The translations under genes and the position numbers were made by a program. A stretch of DNA of 64,000 nt from an uncultured Anderseniella sp. (GTDB taxonomy: Bacteria > Pseudomonadota > Alphaproteobacteria > Rhizobiales > Aestuariivirgaceae), in the NCBI GenBank assembly GCA_947488295.1, contig CANKYU010000002.1, forward strand, positions 1-64,000. Direction: 5' to 3'. Of this stretch, positions 7,833-16,701 are shown piece by piece; within the stretch, counting starts at the first letter, position 1, and each line of letters begins with the position of its first letter. A model generated the notes under the pieces. The model saw nothing but the letters and a program-made list of their open reading frames with translations, was not told the DNA's origin and made no database searches.

Positions 7833-9338
7833 TCAGCCTTTCGCAATTTTAAGTGCAACAAAACGCTGTCCACGATCATTTTTCACCAGCAGCAACACTG
7901 GAGCCTTGCCGGACTTGGCAGATGACTGGCGAATTGCCGCCACAACAGCCTCCGGCTGGTCGACAAAAGCACCGTCGACTTCAAGGATAACATCACCCTG
8001 GCGAATGCCCTGTTCGGCTGCCGGTGAGCCGGGCATCACGTCTGCAACGACGACACCGTCACCATCTTCAGTCGGAGCCAGCGCCAGACCAAGCTTCTCG
8101 TCTGCGGCAGGCCCGCTGTCTCGTCCAGGGTTCAGGGATGCCTGCTTCTCTCCCGGCATTTCGCCGATCGACACCTTGATGTCACGCTGCTTGCCATCGC
8201 GGAACACGGTCATGTCCACGCTTGTTCCAGGCTTGATCCCGGCGACAGCGCGCGAGAGTTCCTTGGGTCCCTTGATGTCAGCACCGTTCACTTTCAAGAT
8301 CGTGTCGCCGGTACGCAAGCCTGACTTTTCTGCCGGTGACCCATCGGTTACCGCGGCAACAAGCGTGCCCTTGGGCTCGTCGAGACCAATGCTGGATGCG
8401 ATATCTGCAGATACTTGCTGGATCTGCACGCCGAGCCAGCCGCGCGTCACATTGCCGTCATCCTTGAGGTCGGCGATGATCGCTTCCGCGGTTGAAGCCG
8501 GAATGGCGAAACCAATGCCAACGCTGCCACCGGAAGGTGAGAAAATAGCTGTGTTGACGCCAACAACTTCACCCTTGAGGTTAAACGCCGGTCCGCCGGA
8601 GTTACCCCGGTTGATCGGAGCATCGATCTGCAGGAAATTGTCGTAAGGACCGGCACCAATGTCACGGCCGGCAGCCGAAATGATGCCTGTGGTAACGGTT
8701 CCGCCAAGCCCGAACGGATTACCGACGGCAACCACCCAGTCACCAACACGGGGTTTGTCGGCGGCGAACTTGATCGGAGTGAACTTTTCATCACTGTCGA
8801 TTTTCAACAAGGCAAGGTCGGTCTTCGGGTCTGTCCCGATGACCTTGGCATCAAGCTCGCGGCCGTCGGAAAACTTCACCGAAACTTCGCTGGCACCCTT
8901 GATGACATGATTGTTGGTCACCAGGAAACCGTCTTCAGAGATGATAAAGCCCGATCCCTGCGAAGTGCCGTTGCGGCGATGCGGCCGCGGCATGGCGCCA
9001 CCATTCTGGCCCGGCTGATTGCGGAAAAACCGCTCAAACGGTGAGCCTTGCGGGAAACCAAACTGAAATTGACGGCGCTGGTCGCGCATACCATCATCAC
9101 CACGTGATGCCGCAGGTGTGTACTTGCTTTGCACCGACACAACTGACGGCATTACTGCTTCCACCAGATCGGCAAACCCCGAGGCCGGTGCTGTGTTGAG
9201 AGAAATCTGGGTCTTCGTCGCTTCTGTGCCGGCGTGACTGATCGTGCCGGTCAGGGCGGTTGCGCCGAGCAGACCGGCAATCATCACCGCATAAACAGTT
9301 TTGCGGCTCTTGGAGGCATGTTTGGTGTGAGTAGTCAT
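7833..9338 (-). CDS. degP: DegP/HtrA-family periplasmic serine protease
   Basis: A Do-family serine endopeptidase of 501 residues. An N-terminal basic segment and hydrophobic signal (about 12-36) are followed by a trypsin-like domain with the triad H144 (VTNNHVIKGA), D174 (DPKTDLALL) and S247 (NRGNSGGPAFN), then two PDZ domains (about 290-380 and 400-500). It degrades or refolds misfolded periplasmic proteins. ATG at 9338 has GGAG 10 bases upstream and puts the signal at the N-terminus; the frame is open to 9404 but that extension is unlikely. A two-component system follows. A Gly/Arg/Gln-rich insertion (about 79-125) is typical of alphaproteobacterial members. Confidence 0.93.
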   Translation of the reverse strand: MTTHTKHASKSRKTVYAVMIAGLLGATALTGTISHAGTEATKTQISLNTAPASGFADLVEAVMPSVVSVQSKYTPAASRGDDGMRDQRRQFQFGFPQGSPFERFFRNQPGQNGGAMPRPHRRNGTSQGSGFIISEDGFLVTNNHVIKGASEVSVKFSDGRELDAKVIGTDPKTDLALLKIDSDEKFTPIKFAADKPRVGDWVVAVGNPFGLGGTVTTGIISAAGRDIGAGPYDNFLQIDAPINRGNSGGPAFNLKGEVVGVNTAIFSPSGGSVGIGFAIPASTAEAIIADLKDDGNVTRGWLGVQIQQVSADIASSIGLDEPKGTLVAAVTDGSPAEKSGLRTGDTILKVNGADIKGPKELSRAVAGIKPGTSVDMTVFRDGKQRDIKVSIGEMPGEKQASLNPGRDSGPAADEKLGLALAPTEDGDGVVVADVMPGSPAAEQGIRQGDVILEVDGAFVDQPEAVVAAIRQSSAKSGKAPVLLLVKNDRGQRFVALKIAKG

Positions 9339-9485
9339 GTGCGTAAAATCTCCAGTGCATGGAATTCGGAAAGAACTGATGCATGGATATTTAGAGACTG
9401 TCACATTACACGACCGTGTCCGCCCGGTTAAAACACCGTAATGTAGTCAAACAGGCGTTATTCGCCTGAAACAGGGCATGCCCTG

Positions 9486-10706
9486 TCACTCGACAACCTT
9501 GGTTACTACCGCAGCTTCGGCTTCCAGTGTGCGGTGAACCGGGCATTTTCCGGCAATTTCTTCCAGTTTGCCACGCAGTTCCGGTGAAATCTCGCCGTCT
9601 ACCGATATGGTGCGCTCGAACCGGTCAATCTTGCCGTTCTTGCCCTCGCCACAGTCCCTGCAGTCGTCCGCATGTACCTTGCCGTGGGTCACGTCGACCG
9701 TAACACGACCCAATTCCAGCTTCTTGAAATCCGCATACATGCGCAGCGTCATGGAGGTACAGGTGCCCAACGCGATCGACAAATAGTCATAGGGCGACGG
9801 GCCGGTGCCATCCCCGCCTACCGAAGACGGCTCGTCCGACAACAGGTGATGGTCATCTACCAAAACGTCCTGCTGGAATTTGCCCTGTCGTGTTTCACGC
9901 ACCCTGACCACGCCTGCCGGTGCCGGTTCCGGGCGCTCGACAGAAGGCAGAAAACGGTTTGCCCACCCTGCCAGCACATCGGCCACGAACACGGCGTCTT
10001 CACGGCGTGACAGCAAGTGGTCGGCGCCGTCAAGCGAGACAAAGCTCTTCGGATGCCTGGCGGCGGAAAAAATTGCCGACGCGTTGTCAATTCCAACTGT
10101 CTGGTCGAGCGGGGCGTGAAACACGATCAATGCCGGTTTCAGTGCTGAAATACGGTCTTTCAGCCTGGTGCCGCGCACATCCTCCAGAAATTGTTTCCTG
10201 ATGGTGAATTCGCGGCCTGCCAGGGACACCGTGGCCTCGCCGTCGGTTTCGATCGTGTCGAGACTGGCCTGGAAGTTATGCACCACGTGATCGGCATCTG
10301 CGGGCGCGCCAATGGTGGCCACTGCCTTCAGCTCTGCAACCTCACCGGCGGCAGCCAGAACCGCGGCACCCCCCAGAGAATGGCCAATCAGCAATTCAGG
10401 CGCGGCATGATTTTCGCGCAGCCAGCCCGCAGCAGCAATCAGGTCAGCCACGTTTGAGGAGAAATTAGTGTTGGCAAACTCTCCCTCGCTGGCCCCGAGG
10501 CCGGTGAAGTCGAACCGCAAGGTGGCGATGCCGTGGGCTGCAAGAGCCGAGGCAATCCGGCTGGCCGCGAACACATCCTTTGAACAGGTGAAACAATGGG
10601 CAAACAGCGCATAGCCCCGCACCGCGCCATTTGGTGCATCGAGGCGGGCTGCAAGCATGTCGCCCTGCGAACCTGGAAATTCGATCCGCGTGGACTTTAT
10701 AGCCAT
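9486..10706 (-). CDS. Bifunctional alpha/beta hydrolase-OsmC family fusion protein
   Basis: A 406-residue two-domain protein. Residues about 1-255 are an alpha/beta hydrolase with nucleophile elbow GHSLGG and a late DGADHLL stretch carrying the likely catalytic His. Residues about 270-406 are an OsmC-like domain (LGTCTSMTLRMYADFKK, then AGKCPVHRTLE near the end) with the two Cys that act as peroxidatic thiols in OsmC/Ohr enzymes. This fusion is a recognised family; its substrate is not established. ATG at 10706 follows AAGGAG; the longer frame to 10784 overlaps ccmH and is rejected. It sits between ccmH and degP, an insertion into an otherwise rhizobial gene order. Confidence 0.88.
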   Translation of the reverse strand: MAIKSTRIEFPGSQGDMLAARLDAPNGAVRGYALFAHCFTCSKDVFAASRIASALAAHGIATLRFDFTGLGASEGEFANTNFSSNVADLIAAAGWLRENHAAPELLIGHSLGGAAVLAAAGEVAELKAVATIGAPADADHVVHNFQASLDTIETDGEATVSLAGREFTIRKQFLEDVRGTRLKDRISALKPALIVFHAPLDQTVGIDNASAIFSAARHPKSFVSLDGADHLLSRREDAVFVADVLAGWANRFLPSVERPEPAPAGVVRVRETRQGKFQQDVLVDDHHLLSDEPSSVGGDGTGPSPYDYLSIALGTCTSMTLRMYADFKKLELGRVTVDVTHGKVHADDCRDCGEGKNGKIDRFERTISVDGEISPELRGKLEEIAGKCPVHRTLEAEAAVVTKVVE

Positions 10707-10710
10707 CCAG

Positions 10711-11178
10711 CTACTCCTTTGACTTGAGTATGTCGTTGAGACGCGCCTGTTCGTCAGCAGACAGGGCCTGCTCGGGGACCGCAAGGCCGGAGCCCTTGCG
10801 CCTGCGCAGGAAGATCACCAGCGATCCGATCAGCAGGATGGCGAATGGCCCGCCCCACAACAACAGCGTACGCGCGTTGAAACGCGGTTTCAGCAGCACG
10901 AATTCGCCATACCTGGACACGAGATAGTCAACCACCTGGGCATTGCTCTCTCCCTTGACCAGGCGTTCACGGATCAGCACCCGCAAATCCTTGGCCAGAG
11001 GCGCATCGCTGTCGTCGATGGACTGATTCTGGCACACCAGGCAGCGCATCTGTGCCGACAGGACCCGCGCGCGCGCCTCCAGTTCCGGATCACTCAGCAC
11101 CTCATCCGGCTGCACGGCAAATGCAGCAGGCAGTGTGGTCAGCACGAAAGCGACAGCAAGAATAAGGCGACGCAGCAT
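10711..11178 (-). CDS. ccmH: Cytochrome c maturation protein CcmH (CycL)
   Basis: A 155-residue CcmH. A signal peptide or anchor (about 3-21) is followed by the periplasmic domain with the thiol motif RCLVCQNQ (C46, C49), and a C-terminal membrane segment (about 105-125) with a basic cytoplasmic tail. It reduces apocytochrome c thiols for haem ligation together with CcmF. ATG at 11178 with GGAG upstream gives a proper signal peptide; the frame is open to 11235 inside ccmF but that start is rejected. It begins 7 bases after ccmF stops. Confidence 0.94.
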   Translation of the reverse strand: MLRRLILAVAFVLTTLPAAFAVQPDEVLSDPELEARARVLSAQMRCLVCQNQSIDDSDAPLAKDLRVLIRERLVKGESNAQVVDYLVSRYGEFVLLKPRFNARTLLLWGGPFAILLIGSLVIFLRRRKGSGLAVPEQALSADEQARLNDILKSKE

Positions 11179-11185
11179 TTCAATG

Positions 11186-13165
11186 TCACTCCGCAGGTTG
11201 AATAATCGGGGTCTTGGCCTTTTTCGGTGCGCCAACCCGATAGCGCCGGTCGAAAAGCGAACAGCATCCGCCCAGGAACATCAAGGCGGTTCCAAGCCAG
11301 ATCATCCACACCAGCGGGTGAAAGTAAAACCTGATCGTGCGCGCATTATCAGGTGCCCGGTCACCCAGCACGACATACAGGTCACCATCTATGAACGGCT
11401 CGATACCCACTTCCGTTGTCGGCTGGTTGGATGGCTTGAAGACGCGTTTTTCCGACCAGATTTCGGATACCTCGACACCGCCGGATGAAATCGAGAAACG
11501 CCCCCGGTCAGCAGTGTAATTCGGTCCGGAAATCGGGCTTTCCCCAAGGAAAGTTACACTCCTGCTGCCAACCTGCATGACCTCACCCGGCTTCATCACG
11601 GTGACGATTTCCTGTTTCCATGCGGTGATGCCGACAACGCCGATAACCATGACGCCGACGCCGGCATGGGCGATCATCATGCCCCATGCTGCGCCGGGAA
11701 GGCCTTTCAGGCGCGCCCAGGCCACATTCAGCGGCACCGAGGTAAACTTGGTGCGGGCAACCATTTCCTGGACGCTGGCGGCAATCAGCCAGGCCCCGAG
11801 AGCCGCGCCGAACGGTGCCAGCCACGGTCCGCGCCACTGCCATGCCAGCGCGGCGACGCCCACCACCAGCGCAATCAGGGCGGCGACCCAGAGCCGCTGG
11901 GCGGCAGCCCACATGTCAGCACGTTTCCAAGACATCAGCGGGCCCAGCGGCACCAGCAGCAGAAGCGGCAGGATCAGCGGGCCGAATGTCAGATTGAAGT
12001 ATGGCGGGCCAACGGAGATCTTGTCGCCGGTAATGGATTCCAGCACCAGCGGGTAAAGCGTGCCGATAAACACCGCCGCGCAAGCCGCCGTCAGCAGCAG
12101 ATTGTTGACCACCAGCGCACCTTCGCGGCTGATCGGCGCAAACAGGCCGCCTGTCTTGATGGTCGGGGCACGCCAGGCATAAAGCGCCAGCGCGCCGCCG
12201 ATGAACACACACAGGATACCCAGCACATACACGCCGCGTGCCGGATCAACGGCGAACGCGTGCACAGATGTCAGCACGCCTGAGCGCACCAGGAACGTGC
12301 CGACCAGGGACAGCGAAAAGGCCAGAATGGCGAGCAGGATCGTCCACACCTTCAGGGCGTTGCGCTTTTCCACGACGATTGCCGAGTGCAACAGGGCCGT
12401 CGCAATCAGCCACGGCATGAACGACGCGTTCTCGACCGGGTCCCAGAACCACCATCCACCCCAGCCAAGCTCGTAATACGCCCACCAGGAGCCGAGCATG
12501 ATGCCTGCGGTCAGGAACATCCACGCTGCCAGCGTCCACGGCCTGACCCAACGGGCCCAGGCCGCGTCGACCTTGCCTTCGATCAGGGCTGCCACGGCAA
12601 AGGAAAATGCGATCGACAGACCGACATAGCCGCAATACAGAAGCGGCGGATGGATGGCCAGCGCCGGGTCCTGCAGGATCGGGTTCAGGCCCTGGCCTTC
12701 AATTGGCGCCGGATCGAGCCGGTTGAACGGATTGGAGGTCAGCAGGATAAAGGACAGGAACGCCACCGAGATCGAGCCCTGCACCGCAATCACCCGGGCT
12801 TTCAGGCTGGGCGGCAGATTGCCGCCAAAGGCAGCAACGGCAGAGCCGAACAGGGCCAGCACCATCACCCATAGCAGCATGGAGCCTTCATGGTTTCCCC
12901 ACACACCGGAGATCTTGTAGATCAGCGGTTTATCGGAGTGCGAATTCTGGAACACGTTCTGGACCGAGAAGTCCGACGCGATATAGGACATGGTCAGGCA
13001 GGCAAACGACAGCGCAATCAATCCGAACTGCAACATGGCCGCAGGCGGTGCGACCGCCATCAGCCGGCTGTCGCCGCGCCAGGCGCCGTACATGGGAACG
13101 CTGAACTGATAAATTGCCGTGACAAAAGCTAGAATAAGCGCGAACTGGCCAATCTCGGGGATCAT
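11186..13165 (-). CDS. ccmF: Cytochrome c haem lyase subunit CcmF (CycK)
   Basis: A 659-residue polytopic membrane protein with the tryptophan-rich WWD haem-handling motif ([16 protein letters not shown], about 235-249) and many hydrophobic segments. It is the core of the System I haem ligation complex: it takes haem from CcmE and attaches it to apocytochrome c with CcmH. The ATG overlaps the ccmE stop by 4 bases. Length and motifs are normal. Confidence 0.96.
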   Translation of the reverse strand: MIPEIGQFALILAFVTAIYQFSVPMYGAWRGDSRLMAVAPPAAMLQFGLIALSFACLTMSYIASDFSVQNVFQNSHSDKPLIYKISGVWGNHEGSMLLWVMVLALFGSAVAAFGGNLPPSLKARVIAVQGSISVAFLSFILLTSNPFNRLDPAPIEGQGLNPILQDPALAIHPPLLYCGYVGLSIAFSFAVAALIEGKVDAAWARWVRPWTLAAWMFLTAGIMLGSWWAYYELGWGGWWFWDPVENASFMPWLIATALLHSAIVVEKRNALKVWTILLAILAFSLSLVGTFLVRSGVLTSVHAFAVDPARGVYVLGILCVFIGGALALYAWRAPTIKTGGLFAPISREGALVVNNLLLTAACAAVFIGTLYPLVLESITGDKISVGPPYFNLTFGPLILPLLLLVPLGPLMSWKRADMWAAAQRLWVAALIALVVGVAALAWQWRGPWLAPFGAALGAWLIAASVQEMVARTKFTSVPLNVAWARLKGLPGAAWGMMIAHAGVGVMVIGVVGITAWKQEIVTVMKPGEVMQVGSRSVTFLGESPISGPNYTADRGRFSISSGGVEVSEIWSEKRVFKPSNQPTTEVGIEPFIDGDLYVVLGDRAPDNARTIRFYFHPLVWMIWLGTALMFLGGCCSLFDRRYRVGAPKKAKTPIIQPAE

Positions 13166-13629
13166 TGGGTACCTTCTTTTGCTGCGCCGTCACCATGTTT
13201 CCACATGCCTTTTTCCTTCAGCGCGTCGGCTACTTCGCGCGGCATGTAGTTTTCATCATGCTTGGCCAGAACCGTGTCGGCCTTGAAGCTGCCGCCGGCG
13301 TCCAGCATGCCTTCGGCGATAACACCCTGACCTTCGCGGAACAGATCAGGCAGGATGCCGACATAGGTCACAGGCAATGTGCCGGCGGTATCGGTCACCT
13401 TGAACGATACGGTCTTGCCCTGGCCACGAATAATCGAGCCGTCTTCCACCAGGCCACCCAGGCGGAACCGGGTTCCTGGCTGAACGCCTTTCTCGACAAC
13501 ATCGCTCGGCGTGTAGAAAAACGTAATCGTGTCAGACAGAGCGTAAAGCACCAGCCCTGCCGCAAGACCAAGAGCCCCGAGACCTGCTCCGATCAGTGCG
13601 CCACGCTGCTGTTTTCGTGTCATCGCCAT
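13162..13629 (-). CDS. ccmE: Haem chaperone CcmE (CycJ)
   Basis: A 155-residue periplasmic haem chaperone anchored by one N-terminal membrane segment (about 9-31). The covalent haem-binding His lies in the HxxxY motif [10 protein letters not shown] (H124, Y128), and the preceding beta-barrel stretch [11 protein letters not shown] is conserved. It receives haem from CcmC/CcmD, which are not in this window, and passes it to CcmF. A second possible start (Met3) makes no functional difference. Confidence 0.95.
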   Translation of the reverse strand: MAMTRKQQRGALIGAGLGALGLAAGLVLYALSDTITFFYTPSDVVEKGVQPGTRFRLGGLVEDGSIIRGQGKTVSFKVTDTAGTLPVTYVGILPDLFREGQGVIAEGMLDAGGSFKADTVLAKHDENYMPREVADALKEKGMWKHGDGAAKEGTQ

Positions 13630-13647
13630 ATCACTTCATTCCTGTCA

Positions 13648-14823
13648 TCAAAGCCCCAGGGCCTTGCGGGTTTCCTCCAGCCGGGCAACGGCCTGCTGGT
13701 TGTCCTTGAGAGCTTCAGACGCCCGGCTGAGGGCATCAGCCGCCTTGTCCTTTTCGCCCAGCACCATGCGCGCGCGAATGAGCCGCAGCCAGGCATCAAT
13801 ATCCGCGCCGTCTTCGGTCAGGCGTTCGTCGAGGCCTTCAACCATGGACCGGATCATCGCCGTGCGGTCAGTGGTACTCATCTCCTGGCCCTGCTGTATC
13901 TGCTCTTCGGTCAGAGCTGGCCCCTTGGGCATCTGGCCTCCGGCGAGTGGCGGGGCCTTGGGCATTGCGCCAGCGGTCAGAGCCGGCGCTTCAGGCACCT
14001 TACCGCCCGCGGACGATATCTGCTGTTCAACAGCAGCACGCCACGGCGCATCCGGCGGGCTTTCGGCCAACATGGCGGTCCAACCGGCGATAGCGTCCGC
14101 CGTCCGGCCCTCCTGACGTCGGGCAAGCGCTATATAAAAGCGTGCCTTCATGTGTTTTGGCGAAGTCAGCCGAACCGCTTCAAAAACCTTCTGGGCCTCA
14201 TTGGAGACCAGGCCATTGTTGGCCAGCACCAGACTTTCGCCCATGTCGGTCATCATGTCCGCATCCGGGCCGGACAAAGCCAGGGCTTTGCGGTAGGCGT
14301 TGGCCGCGTCGTAATACCTGCCTATGCGCTTGTAGGCAGGGGCCAGCACCGTCCAGCCACGCGCATCATTGGGTTGCTGTTCCAGATGCTGTTCCACCTG
14401 GCGTACCATTGCCGCCATGTCCTGGCTGGCGACGGCACCATCAATTCGCGCCTGCAGCGGCTGAGCCGGCAGATCCGGGCGCCCGATCTGCAGATAGCCG
14501 CCAAGTGCGATAAGCGGAACGGCCACTACGGTGGCAATCGACAGCCACGCCGGAACCGGGCGGGCGGCTTTTTGTTCCGAGGCGAGTTCGGCCTGGGCGG
14601 CCAGGATGCGCCGCGACACTTCATTGCGTGCCGCATCGGCTTCGGAGTCCGGGATCAGCCCGGCTTTCTGGTCCCGTTCCAGCTCGGCCAGCTGGTCCCG
14701 GTATACCGCAAGATCAAACGATGCACGCTCAACATCACCGCTCGTCGCGCGTGGACGTAATGGCGATAGCAGCGCCATCAGAACCAGGGCCGTCAAGACG
14801 GCGAATGAAATCCATAACAACAT
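13648..14823 (-). CDS. ccmI: Cytochrome c maturation TPR protein CcmI (CycH)
   Basis: A 391-residue protein. Two membrane segments (about 2-20 and 90-110) enclose a cytoplasmic loop with a helical charged stretch (AVYRDQLAELERDQ) typical of CcmI; the C-terminal half is a periplasmic TPR domain (WTVLAPAYKRIGRYYDAANA and later repeats) that binds apocytochrome c. A Pro/Ala/Lys-rich linker (around residues 285-310) is low complexity. The frame is open from TTG at 14838; ATG at 14823 is preferred. It is the first gene of ccmIEFH, divergent from soxB. Confidence 0.92.
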   Translation of the reverse strand: MLLWISFAVLTALVLMALLSPLRPRATSGDVERASFDLAVYRDQLAELERDQKAGLIPDSEADAARNEVSRRILAAQAELASEQKAARPVPAWLSIATVVAVPLIALGGYLQIGRPDLPAQPLQARIDGAVASQDMAAMVRQVEQHLEQQPNDARGWTVLAPAYKRIGRYYDAANAYRKALALSGPDADMMTDMGESLVLANNGLVSNEAQKVFEAVRLTSPKHMKARFYIALARRQEGRTADAIAGWTAMLAESPPDAPWRAAVEQQISSAGGKVPEAPALTAGAMPKAPPLAGGQMPKGPALTEEQIQQGQEMSTTDRTAMIRSMVEGLDERLTEDGADIDAWLRLIRARMVLGEKDKAADALSRASEALKDNQQAVARLEETRKALGL

Positions 14824-14878
14824 AGTACCACTTAGCAATCACACGACGGGCAACACAATTCACGATATGGCGACTTTA

Positions 14879-14936
14879 GCGACACCAGCGCAGCCATGTG
14901 ATGCACCAGTGTCGCACTTCCGGGCCTGAATGTCGC
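14879..14936 (+). promoter_or_regulatory. Candidate operator: TGTCGC direct repeats upstream of soxB
   Basis: TGTCGC occurs at 14910-14915 and 14931-14936, exactly 21 bases apart (two helical turns), with a third copy on the opposite strand at 14879-14884. The region lies 90-150 bases upstream of soxB. Direct repeats with this core and pitch are known for the AraC/GATase-like regulator ArgR of Pseudomonas (TGTCGC-N8-AA-N5 half-sites). The GlxA-type regulator at 22675 is a plausible binder. This is inference from pattern and family. Confidence 0.5.
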
Positions 14937-15026
14937 AATCATTTGGTGATAATTAAGGCAGTTTGCTAGATTGCGCGAAGTTAATCCGGCTCACCCTATG
15001 TTGAGAGCCGCTTTGGAAGACCGCCC

Positions 15027-16277
15027 ATGAAACGCTATTCGATATTTTCGCTGGCCAGAAACGCCCTGAACTATCACAAGGACTGGGAGCGCGCATGGCG
15101 CAGCCCGGACCCGAAAGAAGAATATGATGTTGTGATCGTGGGCGCCGGCGGGCATGGCCTGGCAACAGCCTACTACCTGGCCAAGAACCACGGCATCACC
15201 AACATGGCGGTCATTGAGAAAGGCTGGCTTGGCGGCGGTAACACCGGGCGCAACACCACCATCATCCGCTCCAACTATCTGCAGGACCCATCCATCGCCA
15301 TCTACGAACTGGCACGTTCCCTGTACGAGACACTGTCGCAGGAACTCAACTACAACATGATGTTCTCGCCGCGCGGCGTGCTGATGCTGTGCCAGACCGA
15401 GCATGAGCTCAGGGCATTCCGGCGCACTGCCCATGCCAACCGGCTGGCAGGTCTCGACTGCCGCATGGTTGATGCAGCGGAAGTCAAACGCATCGTGCCG
15501 ATCATCAATGACAGTCCCGACGCGCGCTACCCGATCCTTGGTGCCTACTACCAGCCGCGCGGCGGCACCGGACGCCATGACGCGCTGGCCTGGGGATATG
15601 CCCGCGCCATCGACGACATGGGTGTAGATGTCATCCAGAACTGTGAAGTCACCGGCATGCTGCGCTCAGGCGGAAAGATCACCGGCGTTGCCACCAAGCG
15701 CGGCACCATCCGCGCCAAGAAGGTCGCCGTCGTCACCTCCGGACACACGTCGAACATCATGGAAATGGCCGGTGTGCGCATGCCGGTGGAAAGCGTCTGC
15801 CTGCAGGCGCTGGTATCTGAACCGATCAAGCCGGTGATCGACTGTGTGGTCATGGCCAATACCGTGCACGGCTATATGAGCCAGTCCGACAAGGGTGAAC
15901 TGGTGATCGGCGGCGGCGCGGACCCCTACAACAATTATTCACAGCGCGGCTCATTTCCGGCCATCGAGCACACCGTATCGGCGCTGGTGGAAACCTTCCC
16001 GATCATCTCGCGCCTGCGCATGCTGCGCCAGTGGGGCGGCATCGTTGACATGACAGGCGATCGCTCGCCGATCATCAGCATGACCGATGTCGGCGGGCTT
16101 TATGTCAATTGCGGCTGGGGAACCGGCGGATGGAAATCCATTCCCGGCTCCGGTTTCGTGTTTGCAGACACCATCGCCAATGACCGGCCGCACCCGATTG
16201 CCGCGCCGTTTGGACTCAACCGCTTCACCGAGGGCCGCTTCATTGACGAAAGCGTCGCCGCGGCCGTAGCGCACTAG
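15027..16277 (+). CDS. soxB: Sarcosine oxidase beta subunit
   Basis: Beta subunit (416 residues) of heterotetrameric sarcosine oxidase, which oxidises sarcosine to glycine, passing the methyl carbon to tetrahydrofolate with H2O2 formation. An FAD-binding Rossmann motif is at about 33-50 (DVVIVGAGGHGLATAYYL), and the His expected to bind FMN covalently lies in GGTGRHDALAWG (H184). GGAAG precedes the ATG by about 7 bases. It heads soxB-soxD-soxA-soxG, the standard order. A candidate AraC-type operator is upstream. Confidence 0.96.
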   Translation: MKRYSIFSLARNALNYHKDWERAWRSPDPKEEYDVVIVGAGGHGLATAYYLAKNHGITNMAVIEKGWLGGGNTGRNTTIIRSNYLQDPSIAIYELARSLYETLSQELNYNMMFSPRGVLMLCQTEHELRAFRRTAHANRLAGLDCRMVDAAEVKRIVPIINDSPDARYPILGAYYQPRGGTGRHDALAWGYARAIDDMGVDVIQNCEVTGMLRSGGKITGVATKRGTIRAKKVAVVTSGHTSNIMEMAGVRMPVESVCLQALVSEPIKPVIDCVVMANTVHGYMSQSDKGELVIGGGADPYNNYSQRGSFPAIEHTVSALVETFPIISRLRMLRQWGGIVDMTGDRSPIISMTDVGGLYVNCGWGTGGWKSIPGSGFVFADTIANDRPHPIAAPFGLNRFTEGRFIDESVAAAVAH

Positions 16278-16287
16278 GAATGATGAC

Positions 16288-16701
16288 ATGCTGATTATCC
16301 AGTGCCCCGTGTGCGGGGCTGAAGGCGATGAAACGGACTTCCACTGCGGCGGGCAGGCTCATATCGCACGCCCGGCAACGTCGGACCCGGACAACATCGC
16401 AGACGGTGACCAGCGCGACTATCTGTTCATGCGGTTCAATCCCAAAGGCCTGCATTTTGAGCGCTGGCGCTGCGATCGCGGTTGCGGCAAGTGGTTTCAT
16501 GCCGCGCGCGATACGGTGTCGCTGGAGTTCAAGGCCTATTACGGCATTACCGAATTGCCGCCTGCCGATGTCATGAAACAGGCAACCGGGCAGTGGGCAG
16601 ACTTCTTCAAGCAGGCCACGGCAGGCAGGCCGGCTGCCAAGAAAGCGGCAAAGAAAACCCCGGCGCGCAAGACCGCTCCAGCAAAGGCGAAAAAGTCATG
16701 A
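16288..16701 (+). CDS. soxD: Sarcosine oxidase delta subunit
   Basis: The small zinc-binding subunit of heterotetrameric sarcosine oxidase. Candidate zinc ligands are C6 and C9 (QCPVCG) and C62 and C66 (RWRCDRGCGKWF); in many relatives the third ligand is His, here Cys. The SoxD core ends near residue 105; an unusual tail of about 30 residues rich in Lys and Ala (AKKAAKKTPARK) follows, so the protein (137 aa) exceeds the usual ~100 aa. AGGAATGATGAC precedes the ATG. The stop overlaps the soxA start (ATGA, 16698-16701). Confidence 0.93.
   Translation: MLIIQCPVCGAEGDETDFHCGGQAHIARPATSDPDNIADGDQRDYLFMRFNPKGLHFERWRCDRGCGKWFHAARDTVSLEFKAYYGITELPPADVMKQATGQWADFFKQATAGRPAAKKAAKKTPARKTAPAKAKKS

Noticed and set aside
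16482..16697. 5' extension of the soxA reading frame inside soxD
   Set aside because: The frame is open, but soxD is clearly coding in another frame and the ATG at 16698 overlaps the soxD stop in the usual ATGA way.
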